Assembly: GCA_964200185.2 (NCBI GenBank)
Contig: CAXNAD020000318.1
Coordinates: 1-21,896, forward strand
Direction of reading: 5' to 3'
DNA from: Choristocarpus tenellus KU-1152
Taxonomy: Eukaryota > Phaeophyceae
DNA: 21,896 nt
Below are positions 10,525 through 21,506 of this stretch, piece after piece. Position numbers and translations under genes: made by a program. The notes under the pieces are model-generated. The model did no database searches. It had not been told where the DNA came from and was given only the letters and a program-made list of their open reading frames with translations. The number at the start of each line of letters is the position of its first letter. Positions within the stretch are counted from its first letter, which is position 1.

Positions 10525-13500
10525 AGTGGCTTTCCCCAAAATTCACGTCTGCCTGCTTTCTTCATGGTTGCACACAGTCTCCACAGATCCACACAAATCC
10601 AAACCTTAGTGTCCACAGCCCTTGCTCACCTTCAAAACTAGATGAAGGACGCCTTCGAAGTGTGTTTGCCCTAGCATAGTAGGCTTCATGCTCCGCCATT
10701 TGGTGATACGAGTGTGTGTTCACTTTGCCGACCTCCTCAAGCAATATCCCATTTCCTTCACCTTCACCATGGCCAGCACTATCCCCCCTTAGTTCTACCG
10801 CAGGAAGGGGGGGAACCTCAGAGTGGGTGCCAATAGTACCACTGCATGCTGGGTTGTAGCCTCTAGCATCATAGGAGTGGATGCTGTTGACTAAGGCTGA
10901 TGGTGAGCTCAATGGTGGATCTAATCTATTGGGGTGTTTGCTGATGCATTGGTTGCTGTCAAGGGTGGCATTTAAGGCAGCAATATTGGTTTCTGAGAGA
11001 AAGCGCTCCTCTGACCATTCCAGGGCAGAGTCCAGACTGGAAAAAGACCGGTAAGGTGCATGGGTTCAGTGGGGTGTGAACAGTATGTATGAGTGGATTG
11101 CAGGTGAGGGCATATGACAAGGTGAGAGATGGAGAGGGAATGCATGGTTGAGGTAGGAAGGGGGAAAGGCGTAGAGCTCTAGAGGTCAAGAAAAGATACT
11201 TCGCTGGTAGATGAGAGAGATAGGGATTTGATACACTAAATAAACCGTAAGAAGAGGAAACCAGAACATGTCCCCATCATCCCGCCAACACTCCCACGAC
11301 TTGTTCATGTAAAATTACCATTGCTGGATGGCAAACATGATGCTGGTTTTCACAAAATTGCTGTAGTACTCATAAGTTAATCCGTTCAAACATCAGTACC
11401 CCATTCAATTTCTCAGTTTTTTGTTGAGATTTTGAAGGTTGCTCTATCTTGGTATTGAAGAATTAGGAGGAAGTTTAATGGGAACACAGGTGCCCAACGT
11501 TTGCAGGGGTTCCCTCGCTCATTTTGATTATTCTAACCCAAATCCTCACCCCAACCGCATCCCTAAAAATACAAAGTGAGTTGCCCCATTAAGCATGACA
11601 CCTCTGTGCACTCTGAACCTCTCCCAATAAAACACGACCATAATTCTTGAGATGAAAAAAAAAATCCCTATTTTTCAAAACTTGGCTGTCATAAAAAAAC
11701 GCACATACACACATCTGTTTTCTCAACCTCTCAAAAAATGGGTCTTCTAACCCTACCACCCCATGACCTCTCAGCACAGACAACACGTTTGGTCGAACAC
11801 CAGCAAATGAGACTGCTACCCCATCCGCATGAAGAGTCCTCTTTAGCATTAGGAAGCAGGTCCTTGTTGCTGTAGAGTCTATGCCAACCTGAACGTTGCA
11901 GAGGAAGGTGGGACTGATATTGAGTGGAAGGCAGGGGGCGCAGGTAGAGTGGTGGGTGCTACAATCGTAGTGTTCAGCAATTTGCTTGAGCTTGGAATTG
12001 TGGAAGGGGGACTTAAAACCAGCAGGTCATCAAGCAGGACGACACCTCATCTTTATACTTGTGGGGATTCACCTATGCACGTTGCTTGCACTTTGAAATC
12101 AGTGCTACCCACTGTTTCAAATAGGGCTGCATTGTGCCTCAGCACAGTCTCCCTTGGTCGGGAGCATTGAGCCTGCATGCCACTCTCACAGCCCTTGATT
12201 TACAATCCTCAGAGACAGATATGCTACTAACATGACACTCAAAAGATAACATATCTGTGTACACAAGAAGGAATTCCACATGCTTAATCAGAAAAAGAAA
12301 ATGAAAGGGTTATGAATTCGCCTGAGATGATTGACTTAGCATTAATTGGTCGAAGTTTGAGGCACACACGAATCCCAGTCAAGGTTTCAATTCACAAGTC
12401 AAAAATATGCAATCGAGTCAAGCTTTTTGGTCATCTGAAATGGAAGGAGCATTAAGAGGGCATAAATATGTTTAGGTGGATATAATGCTTGCTGAGATAT
12501 GCAACAATACGTTGCACAAGTATTCAGGTAGCATATTTCCATGATACATCCATTCCACTACAACAACTGTATCGATTGCTGTAAAAGGTGGGATTTAGGT
12601 CAGGGCTACCGCTTGATCCCCTCACGCAAGAGACGAATATTAAGTTAAGGTTTACAACCTCTCTTGGGAGTTGGGAGTACATGAGGGGAATCCACTCCCT
12701 TGTAATACTGTTGACATATTTTGCACTGTCCTCACATATCCTTGTTAGACACATAGAGTTGAGTTGAGTGTAGTCAGTGGAAACAATGATTGATCTAATA
12801 TATTACCACTAATAATTACAACAGGTATTTATCAATTAATGTTACAGTTGTCTTGATTGGAACCTCACCACTTGGGAAAAGTCGAAAATCACTCTACGTG
12901 TCCGATCATCAGCGAAGCTCCTGTTCTGATCTCTGTGTTCAGTGCCCTCCAAGCCCTCTCTATTCCTTTCCTCAGCTTCTGTCGCTCCTCTGTGGTCTCT
13001 CCCCTCGTCTGAAGCTCTTGCTCCCATCAACGAACCCACAGTAGGTATGACTGTAGTAACACTAGCACCAGATTTTGCCTCTGATGGGTGAGGGGAGCTA
13101 GGGATTGATGAAGTGGATAACCCTGGTCCTAACTCTGGACTTGCCCACCTCTGAGGGAGATTGTTGGTAAGTGAATTCAGGAAATGAAAGCAAACGAACA
13201 GGAATGGGGGCATGAGTTATATTAATACCAAAATGGTTGGGTGGAGTACTACGTTTGTTTCAGGAATATACTTCAACAGATACAAGGGAAGGCTACAACT
13301 TCCAAGAGGCCATTTTAGCTGCGCTCTTGGGTGCTTTCATTGTGGAAGAACAAAAATAGTGTTCGGTTGGGTAAAGCACAATGAGGTAGATGGACAGTGC
13401 ACAAGCTCCACATCAAAGGGAAAATTAAATCACTGTGTTGAAGACAAATGTGTAATTGAGGTGCATCAAGGGGTGGTAAACCGAATTACCAGAGAGTTCC

Positions 13501-16500
13501 TGCTCAACATTAACCACCACATATCTCTCTTCCAAGATGTGTCCTTCAAAGTATACAGTTGAAAAAACACACATAAACACTCATAAATACATCCATACTG
13601 CCACCATGGTCTTCTCTTCCCCCTCCCAACCTTCCTAATCTATTGTGAGCCCTACCGCCATGTACTCCTTCACTGACTTCTTTTCCTCATCTTGCTCCTT
13701 CTCACACGTCAGCTCTTGCACAGCTGACAATTCTGCACCTCCCTTTCCTGACCTCCCTTGCCCTTTCCCTCCAACAGGCACTCCAGTCATGGAAGACCTC
13801 TGCCCTCTTGTCGGACTTCTGACCTTAGAGATGTGGTCAACACCAATACCACTTCCATTGCTGCCATCATTGATATAGCCACAGTCATTACCAGCCATAT
13901 TGCCACCTCTGCCCCCCCCATTCCCTGGGTAGGGAGTCGTTGTTGCATGTAGGTGCAGGTTGTCGGAAGGAATCAAAGGGCTACAAGTTCTCTTGGACAC
14001 TTCCCGAACAATCCGCCGTTGCACTTCGGCTAGACTCTTCGCTCCAGAGCCAAAAAAGATATAGCCCTAGACAGGGAAGGGTCGTTTGCCGAAGAGAAGG
14101 GGCGAGAAGAGGGGATGACTATGAGTTCAGGGAAAACATTAAGCCAACTGTTTCCCCGGGTCTGATCCAATCCTTTCAACTTCCTTCCCAGGCCAGCCTT
14201 TCCCACAAAGCATGTCTCTATTCAATACAAACCAGCTCTATCAAAGATTGGGTCAAAGTATGTTAGAGGGTAGAGCCGCGTCCATTTGGGGTCCAAAATT
14301 TAATGTTGCGTTTTTGATGTAATTTTGGTTATCATGTTTGTTAGGAGGCGTCAATATCCTTGTTCTAGGTACACCTTTTCATATCGTACACATTTTGCCT
14401 ACTCTGAAACATTTTGGAGTAGGAAAATGACATTAAAAACCATAGGAAGACAAACAGGGCAAAACCGGTACCCTCTAAGATACTTTCACTCATTCCTGAA
14501 ACATTCTGCTGCATTATTGAATACAAATAAACGAGTTTACTCCTCTGTGTATGTACCACATACTTCCCCCCTCGACTGTTGGTTGCTGGCGCTCTATCCT
14601 TGCCTTTACCTGTAGCTTCAATATTACTGTCTGCCTGTAGTGCAGCTGCAGCACTGCACGCTCCTCAAAGGTGCGCATGGTTGTGCTCCCCTTCACTCTG
14701 GTCCCAATCTCACCAGGAATCTTCAAGAATGGCAGAGTACGCCAAGTATAATGAGGGATTACCGACAGATAAAATGTTAGATCTGGGCCTCTTGCTGTAA
14801 GCTGTATGTAGAGGTTGACAGTGGTAAGTGCCGCGTTAACCTTCGCTCCTCTCTCAAAACTGCCTAGGGAATAGCTCTGTTTCTCATTACTACATACAGA
14901 CCTGAGCATAGGCGACAGTGAAGGACACTGCGGAAGCCAGCACCGCCAGCAGCATACCCTTCTCTATACCCAGGCATTGCACGGTAGAGAAGGAGAACAA
15001 GCACACAACATATTCTGCCAGCATCATCCTTTGTTCATTTATTTTGGGTGTGTGGGAGGTGAGCAAGGGAAGGGTGGAGGAAGTCACAGCATGTCCTATT
15101 AGGAATAGGTACTAGCATATTTTGTAACCCAACTTGAAACATGAACCTGAGCCAGGGGATATCCCAAGTAGTTTGTGCTCCTGTACTTTCCTCCTAACCC
15201 TTCTTTCCATTATACTTATTAACCTGTCCTTGCTCATTACTCTAATCTCAACCCTGATGCCAACCAAATACCGAAGCTTACTCCACCCCAGCATCGCCCT
15301 TGTTTTAATCAATAGCCCAACTCAAATACCCTGCCCCATCTCAACCCCTAGACCGTCCGACTCCTTCCTCAATTACATCCCAATTTTCCCGTTGTGGTAA
15401 CCTTACCTCCGCCTTGCCTTCCAGAGCCATTCTATCATCAGGTTCAAGGATACTGGCACCAAGAGAGACCCAAACAAGATCTTGGGGATGTAGCTGATGA
15501 CACTCACAGGAACAGTGGCAAATACCATGATCACAAACAGTGTTGCCAATCCTGCCACACGTGTCTTAACACCTGTTGTAGAGGAAGGTGGATGTCGTTG
15601 CAGTAGGCTATGCTGGTATGGTTGCGGAATAGATGAGGGAGAAGAACAGACCAGAAGGTGTTTTGGGAGGAGAGGTTGGGTTCCCCCAGTATCCCTGTAT
15701 TAACACCACTACACAGGACTGTGAGAGATGTTTAGTCTTACCTACACAGGCAGTAGAGGTATCACAAACAATTTGGAGTTAAAGTATCTTAGAGGGTACG
15801 GTCTTGTCTGTTTGGGGGCCAAAAACCAATGTTGCGATTTTGATGTAATTTTGGCTATCGTGTTTGTTAGGAAATGTTAATATCCTTGTTCCAGACACAC
15901 CTCTTCATAACGTACACATTTGACCTACTCCAAAATGTTTCGGAGTAGGTAAAATGTAAAAAAAAAAAACGTTGGAAGCCAAGCCCCAAACGGACAAAAC
16001 AGGGCAAACTCGTACCCTAACCCTAACATACTATTTGCAAACCACTCTTGTGTCATTTCCTTGGCTGCCCTTGGGTATTAGGGAAGCAGAGCCTTGTTGC
16101 AAGACAGTGGTTTCAGTGATGGTCGGGATGAGGTGCAAACCGAAAAATGTTAACGCTTGAGAATAGCACAAATAGCTTCTAGTCGCTCTGAAACACAGGA
16201 ACACTGGACAGACCCATTTTGCAATCGGAAAAATGTTCAAGGTTAGCATAAAGTGCAATAGCAGAGTATGTTTGGGTAAGAGAGCTAACTTTGAAGCTAG
16301 AGTATCCTTTGAGGTGAAACCCTCTCAATATTAAATTTATTTCGTACCTCTTACTGCAAACTTACCACCACCAAACAACCCAATCCTGACAAACTGAACT
16401 AAAATTTTAAGTTGAACTATTTCATCAAGAAATGGACCAAAAACATTGAACCGCTTCACCATTCACATTGCAGACTGCTTCACTATTAGGTTAACTCTGT

Positions 16501-19500
16501 TCGTACCTCCACGGATGTTGGAGGATGTCAGGAACAAGATATGACTTCCTATGAAGCCCCCACTCAGACCTGAGCCCAAGTTTGACCAGCCCACCTGCCA
16601 GAAGATGCGTGTGTGTGAGTGTGGCTGTAGGAACCAGCAATCGGTTGTGCTGAACAGCAAACCAAATATGTAAACTCCAGTGACAGGGGGGGGGAAGCGG
16701 GTGTGGCGTATCTATTGCTATGTCAATATCAGACGTAGAACTCAAGGTCTACTTGATTCTTGCTGCAGGGAAATATATACATTAGTGGGAGGCTACAACA
16801 TGTGAACCAAAGACGTATACAATGCCCATACATTCTCATTTGGGGTGTTTCTGATACTTCAATACACCGCATTGACATTCTGCTCTTGTTTCACTCCTCT
16901 CCTGCTTGGCAGGTACGGCAGACTCTCTTGATCACGCATGATTCCCTCAGTTATGCTTCAACATGATTTTCTTTCAAACCCAAGATTATTCAACAATTGT
17001 AAATTGTGATCTTTACCGCCCTTACAACAAAGGGCCAGAAGAACCCCACCATATATGTCTCTTGTTTTGCAGGATAGAAAGTAAAAGGCCCTTCTTCTCA
17101 CAGTTTTCAACTCTCGGTCGTAGTTCAGAGGCATCCCAGACTCCATCTCTATTGCCACAAAGTCTAAGCAGTTTGAGAATGCTACAACTATGATCATGAT
17201 GAGAAGGTTGGGCATCACCTGCAAGAAAGGTCATAGTCATTAGGCAAGGATCAGGTAGGTAGGGAGAGGGTAAGCCAATCGAAAGGTGGTAGAGGGGAAG
17301 GGAGGGGGAGGGGGAGGGGAGAACAGAATAAATCGCGCTTCACATTTCTACATGGACCGACAAAGCGCAAATTGAGCAAGTTGTCCACCACATCAAGATG
17401 GACAAAATGGAAAACAACGCAATTGATATGTAAGTAAATCCACTCCGAAGAAAGACCACGACAAACTCAATGCCTTCACTGTATTCGTTCTTCAGAGTGT
17501 GAACTGGTGTGGTCTGTTGGTGTTCGATATTGCGTTGTGTGTTCATCGGCAACAACTCACCCTAATAAACACCCCCCAGTGCACAGATGCAATGTCGAAG
17601 TAGGACCATGCCTCTGTCAACAGGACAGGGGGTGAATCCTCACTGATCCAACCCAGTACCCGAGCTTCCTAACATTGGCAGGGGAATCATGAAAGGTGGG
17701 AGATATTTCTTGAGACATCATTATGCTTTGTACTTCATCCTTCAAATGCATTTTTCTTTACTGTATGCGGTAATGTATCCTTAAGCATCTAAATAGAAAT
17801 CTCCTCCTTCCTCCTTGTGCTTGCACATAGAAGATGCACATTATAGTCGCCTGAGTTTCGCCCCCCCTCCTGCACAAGTATCTCTTATCGTCAGTGCTGC
17901 TGTATCTTAACACTAGCAAAAAAAATAAATCACAATAGATGGTAGCAGAAACTGTTTAAGCACACCCTTCGTGAAACCAGTATGTACTGCGGTGTACTAC
18001 TATGAATCCCAACAACATAAAAAGTACTGGTACCAGGCAAGTACGATGTTAGTTTGAATGTGTTAAAAATGGAGTAGATGGTTAGCCTATGTGGAAGGGA
18101 GTATGTCACCTCTAAAGGGTTGTCAAGGTACAAGGACTATAACACAATTGATTGGCTTCCTACTGTGCACCTTTCCTAATTTACTCTCACCGGGAAGACA
18201 TTCTCCTCATTGAATAGCGACACCATAGTAAGCACCAAATCATAGGACAACACTTCGAGTAACATAGACCAACCCTTAACCCCTACTCACACTATCACCT
18301 CTTCTATTATCTCCCTCTCTACTTCTACCTCCACATGTCCCCCTATCACATACACTCACTCCCCCTTCCTATCATCAGCATTAGGTCCTCCTACCTCAAG
18401 AGATGTCCCAGTGAGTGCCAGCGTTGAGAAAAAGACCACAAGTATCGCCACCATCAGCAGGAGCTGAGTCAGCACAGAAGGAAAGTGGCGCATGCACAAA
18501 AATAAGACTAATCCTGCTCCAACTGTAAGCAGGGCTAGGGTCAGTGACTGTGGCTCCGCCAACAGGTGAAGGTCCTGGGGACCTTCAATCTCTATCTGGA
18601 GGTGGGGGGGGGAGTAGGATCAGTGGTGTGTTTTACAACTTGAACTTATTGAGAAAGAGGACAAACAAACGCTCTTCCCTGATGTATTTGTCATATCTAA
18701 CGTCCTTGTCATAGAGGTTCAAGTAGGAGTGCTTGAGAAAGTGCTGTGCTTCCTTGTATACCCACTGATGCAGAAGTTCGAGTGTAATACACCAACAATG
18801 GAGGACTATCCCCTAACGTTCCCATTCCTCCGCCCTAACAGCCTCATAACACACACACACTCTCCATGCATATCGACTGATACTATCATTAAATAGTTCA
18901 TGATGGTAAAGTTCCAAGGTTATTATACTTGATAGTGCAAAAGTGACGTGTTGGCCCAATGTGATCTAAACATTATTCCATGTTTGCAGAGAATATTTAT
19001 TCCTGCACCTTCCCTATCTCCTCAATCTCATCATGTGCATGTCATATATATAAAGTGAGTACTTTAAGGTAATATTGATAGTGATTTAAAATTTGGCATG
19101 CCTATATCCAAATGCATGAAGTGTAGTCCAGTCTACCTTTCTTTACATCTCCCACACATACGAAGCCATACACCACATTAGGAATATTTCCTGACCCTTT
19201 TCATCCACCTACACTCCATATCAACTGAGACCAATCCCTTGTAACCCCTATCCCCTTCCAAACCTTTTATAATCTCACCCCTGTCACAAACTCTACCCCT
19301 GCTTGCCCGCAGAAGAACCCAACATAAGCTAAGTAGCCTCCCACCACTGGCAAGGGAATATACTGCACTGTCGAGGTCAGTCGCAGGTGGCCCACTACCA
19401 CCAGAGCTGCCCCCAGTATGACTGTGCAGGAACAAAGTACGAAGCATACTTTGTGTATGCGGAGGAGTTGTAAGAAATTTGAACATAATGAATTTTGGGA

Positions 19501-21506
19501 GGCGCTTGGGGCTGAAATTTGTGCCTGTGTGAAGTGTGGTACATTTTGCAACCTTTTCCCCACTCGATTTTGACTTTCTGTGTTCAGCCCTTACATCGTG
19601 TTGTTCACTGTATGCTAGAGTCTAATGTTACCACGCTCCTACTTGAGGTAGGGGCTGAATAAGGTAGGGGGGGGGGATCATATTGGTAGGAGGGAGGAGA
19701 TGGGAGGAAGGACTAATTACCAAAAGCAGCAATAATTCCTTCGTTGATATCATCCCCATCCCTTGGTTGCTGCACAGTCATGTCCGGTCACATGTCAGCA
19801 CGATGGTATACTGTCTAAGATCTACTGAAGAAGTGTTGCACAATATCGGAAAAGATATGATGGAATGGAAAATTAATGACATCAAACACACCTGTGCTGA
19901 TCATCTCATTGGCATCAATGCTCCTTTCTCTCCCAAAAGCAACCACAGTGGATGCTATAGTCGACAGGAACACCAAACCAGCGTCCTGATGAGTCCTCAG
20001 GTTAGTTGGAGAAAACGATCGAGATTGTTATGGAGGGGGGCAATCATGGACGGGAAGAAGGCAAAGAATGGAGAACCCTCTAAAACCTAGAGTAAACCTT
20101 TCCTTGTAATTGTTATCCAAGTTCCGTTGTTGCGTCCGGCAAACCAGAATCGTGATTCGTACCCCTAATCGCAAGCCGAATACACATAAGGTCGGGCGTA
20201 AGGGAGAGCACATGGGTTTGCAATCCCAAGTGCAACTACTACATCGATTTCCGTAAGAACACCTCTTTTTGTTTAAAGACTTTTTCTTTTCAATGGAAAA
20301 GATCCACGTCGCCGCTCTACGACTATTCTCAAAATGCTGAGGACGGACTTCCCATTCCTGGAATTATTGGTGACTGACAGAGAGGGCGGCGAGGTCAAGC
20401 CAGTTGCTGTTGCAGTATTTGGGGTCTGAGGGAATGCAAGGGCCTACTCATGGACAATAGCATTGGTCAGTATCGACTTCTAAGCACAGCAAGATCGCCA
20501 ACTCCTACTCTCCAGGAGGAAATACTTCTCTTTCATGACAAGACCCGTTCGCAATCAGATTCTAGTGTCTTACTTGGACGGACCCTACTGTAAAAGGTAG
20601 CCCTGACAGTAGGCTAAAACAAGCCTGGTGGACACCACCACTAAAGAGTGCCAGCTTGATCAACCTAGCAAAGGAAGTGAGAGTATAGGCGAAGAGGGAG
20701 ATCGAGAGAAAAGCAAGGGAAGTGATGGAGGAAGTCGCCCCAATCAAATGGTGCTGGAAAAGTATTTTCGGCAGCATTGCAGTTAGAGACAGTTGGAGGG
20801 CTATTTCTTACACCTGCAATTATGTGGAGCCAACCTCTTCACCAGCAAGATTTGTTGCATAAGTTGAAGCAACTCGCCTTTGCGCACCTTCAGAAAAACT
20901 GGGTAACTTACATTTGTTGCGTAACCCCTCGACTAAGAACATATGAAAAGTAGTACAAACAAACAAAGGATGTGGTGTCATTCTAAGGCTCTTGTGTATA
21001 TACAAATTGACCAGATACTATTGCGAGAGCCAGGAGTCGAAATACCCATTTATTCCTATACACTGTTAACACACCTACCTGGGAAAAAAGGGTTCCAAAG
21101 TCGAGTCACGAAAGAAGATGGCAGCGAAGCTGACCAGTATAAGTGATGCAATAATACCATTGGCCATACCATATGCAAGGTCACTGATAAGTGAGTTTGA
21201 ATGTTCGGATGGAGAGCCCAAGGATGATTCTGACGTTTGAGGAACATCTTGTAACAAGTCAGGCCCTTTGTCCGAGTTGGCATTTTTTTCGCTATCAACC
21301 TGCACGTGATCGCTCTTGCCATAGAAGAATGTGGGGGTGAGATGTAGGCCATCGATCAGGAAAGCTGCCACGAGTTACAAAGAACCTCGCGAAATCCTTT
21401 TTGTGGTTATTTTTCTCGTAGGTCAACTTACCTCCCCACTCTCCAGGGAGTCACCGTCGACTGGATGGTAGTTGAGTCCTCTTCTTCCTTCATCGGTTGT
21501 CTTCAT
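7731..21506 (-). CDS. SulP/SLC26 anion transporter with split STAS and C-terminal cNMP-binding-like domain, about 20 exons
   Basis: Exons in transcript order: 21432-21506, 21079-21299, 20574-20664, 19892-19985, 19279-19448, 18395-18595, 17561-17668, 17102-17218, 16507-16594, 15407-15572, 14902-15028, 14610-14720, 13656-14066, 12869-13150, 11728-11888, 10630-11036, 10268-10362, 9319-9462, 7866-8027, 7731-7757. All joins are GT...AG and phases agree, giving about 1085 residues. The membrane domain carries SulP signatures such as AYGMANGII, LPFTVGSVQDAGLVFLST, YIPLPVVGGYLAYVGFFCG, NYDRELKT and YIPKILFGSLL. It should sit in a membrane and carry anions such as sulfate; the actual substrate cannot be read. 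Fungi have a SulP subfamily of the same domain order (yeast YGR125W type). Least certain are the acceptor of exon 2 (21299 or 21314), that of exon 12 (14720 or 14708) and the last exon. Confidence 0.9.
9030..9120. other. Assembly gap in homopolymer tract
   Basis: A long C run is followed by a T run, a C/T-rich stretch, ten N's at 9104-9113 and another C run. The N's are a placeholder, so the true length is unknown. It lies inside the 8028-9318 intron and does not affect the coding model. Predicted peptides across it are artefacts. Confidence 0.95.
10268..11036 (-). other. Linker between STAS and cNMP-like domain (exons 16-17)
   Basis: After the last STAS helix (SLDSALEWSEERFLSE), about 120 residues of exon 16 are polar and probably disordered, with His, Ser and Glu-rich stretches and an RANTLRRRPSSSFE segment. 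Exon 17 adds an acidic piece and the amphipathic TLQSVLEDYLEVDRYK, which resembles the helix that precedes cyclic-nucleotide-binding domains in related transporters. The RRRPSSS motif looks like a basic-directed kinase site, but that is only a motif match. Confidence 0.75.
10483..10522. repeat. CA dinucleotide microsatellite
   Basis: About 20 uninterrupted AC units lie within the transporter intron 10363-10629. No function is implied. Confidence 0.95.
11728..14720 (-). other. STAS domain split by a long low-complexity insertion (exons 12-15, finishing in exon 16)
   Basis: The first STAS strand is TVILKLQ (end of exon 12), continuing GYIFFGSGAKSLAEVQRR in exon 13. The next core strand, RRVIFDFSQV, appears only at the end of exon 14, followed by VGIDSTATRTCFLMLKRTL and HADGVAVSFAG in exon 15. 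The domain closes with SLDSALEWSEERFL at the start of exon 16. Between the first helix and RRVIFDFSQV there are about 195 residues rich in Gly, Ser, Pro, Glu and Arg with no recognisable fold, filling most of exons 13 and 14. STAS domains in SLC26 proteins are known to carry a variable intervening sequence at this position; this one is unusually long. Confidence 0.82.
14255..14486. mobile_element. Inverted-repeat element family R2, copy 1 (intronic)
   Basis: The left end AAAGTATGTTAGAGGGTA is mirrored at the right end by TACCCTCTAAGATACTTT, giving 18-nt terminal inverted repeats with one mismatch. The interior matches 15781-16034 at many points, including TTTTGATGTAATTTTGG, TGTTTGTTAGGA, AATATCCTTGTTC and CAGGGCAAA. 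A central hairpin is formed by CCTACTC and GAGTAGG. It has no open frame of note and lies wholly in intron 14067-14609. I could not identify a convincing target-site duplication. Confidence 0.72.
14902..21299 (-). other. SulP membrane-transport domain (exons 2-11)
   Basis: Roughly residues 60-486 are hydrophobic and follow the SulP order. The first membrane span, ending in SFAAIFFRD, is preceded by a Ser/Asp-rich N-terminus. Then come LIKLALFSGGVHQACFSLLS, the DAGLVFLSTIAS segment, the GHLRLTSTVQYIPLPVVGG segment and the span ending in LALTGTSLE. The EARVLGWISE/AWSYFDIASVHW connector is followed by FSNCLDFVAIEMESG and NYDREL, then VGWSNLGSGLSGGFIGSHI. The last spans include IEKGMLLAVLASAVSFTVAY. 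Nearly every exon boundary was fixed by this continuity. The DUF-like N-terminal residues before the first span look disordered. Confidence 0.9.
15781..16034. mobile_element. Inverted-repeat element family R2, copy 2 (intronic)
   Basis: The left end AAAGTATCTTAGAGGGTAC pairs with a diverged right end, GTACCCTAACCCTAACATACT. The interior aligns with copy 1, and the central hairpin is better preserved here: CCTACTCC and GGAGTAGG flank a short loop. The copy carries a 12-base A run (about 15958-15970). It lies in intron 15573-16506 of the same transporter gene, in the same orientation as copy 1. Confidence 0.7.

Larger units (their letters stand above)
7758..21431 (-). other. Introns of the transporter gene
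   Basis: Nineteen introns separate the exons: 21300-21431, 20665-21078, 19986-20573, 19449-19891, 18596-19278, 17669-18394, 17219-17560, 16595-17101, 15573-16506, 15029-15406, 14721-14901, 14067-14609, 13151-13655, 11889-12868, 11037-11727, 10363-10629, 9463-10267, 8028-9318 and 7758-7865. Most have CAG or TAG acceptors with pyrimidine-rich tracts; a few end in AAG. Those with recognisable content are 14067-14609 and 15573-16506 (related inverted-repeat elements), 10363-10629 (CA microsatellite), 8028-9318 (assembly gap) and 17219-17560 (a short GGGAG-rich tract near 17298-17320). I see nothing further in the others. Confidence 0.75.

Noticed and set aside
13212-13562. 116-codon plus-strand open frame with several Cys and His
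   Set aside because: It sits inside the intron 13151-13655 of the transporter. The composition shows no zinc-finger spacing or family match, so it is probably chance.
16015-16027. Telomere-like CCCTAACCCTAA motif
   Set aside because: Only two units, located inside the diverged right end of an inverted-repeat element; the equivalent position in the other copy reads CCCTCTAA.
17340-17555. Hydrophobic minus-strand open frame between transporter exons 7 and 8
   Set aside because: Exons 7 and 8 join directly in phase 0 and give continuous SulP sequence, so this membrane-like stretch is intronic.
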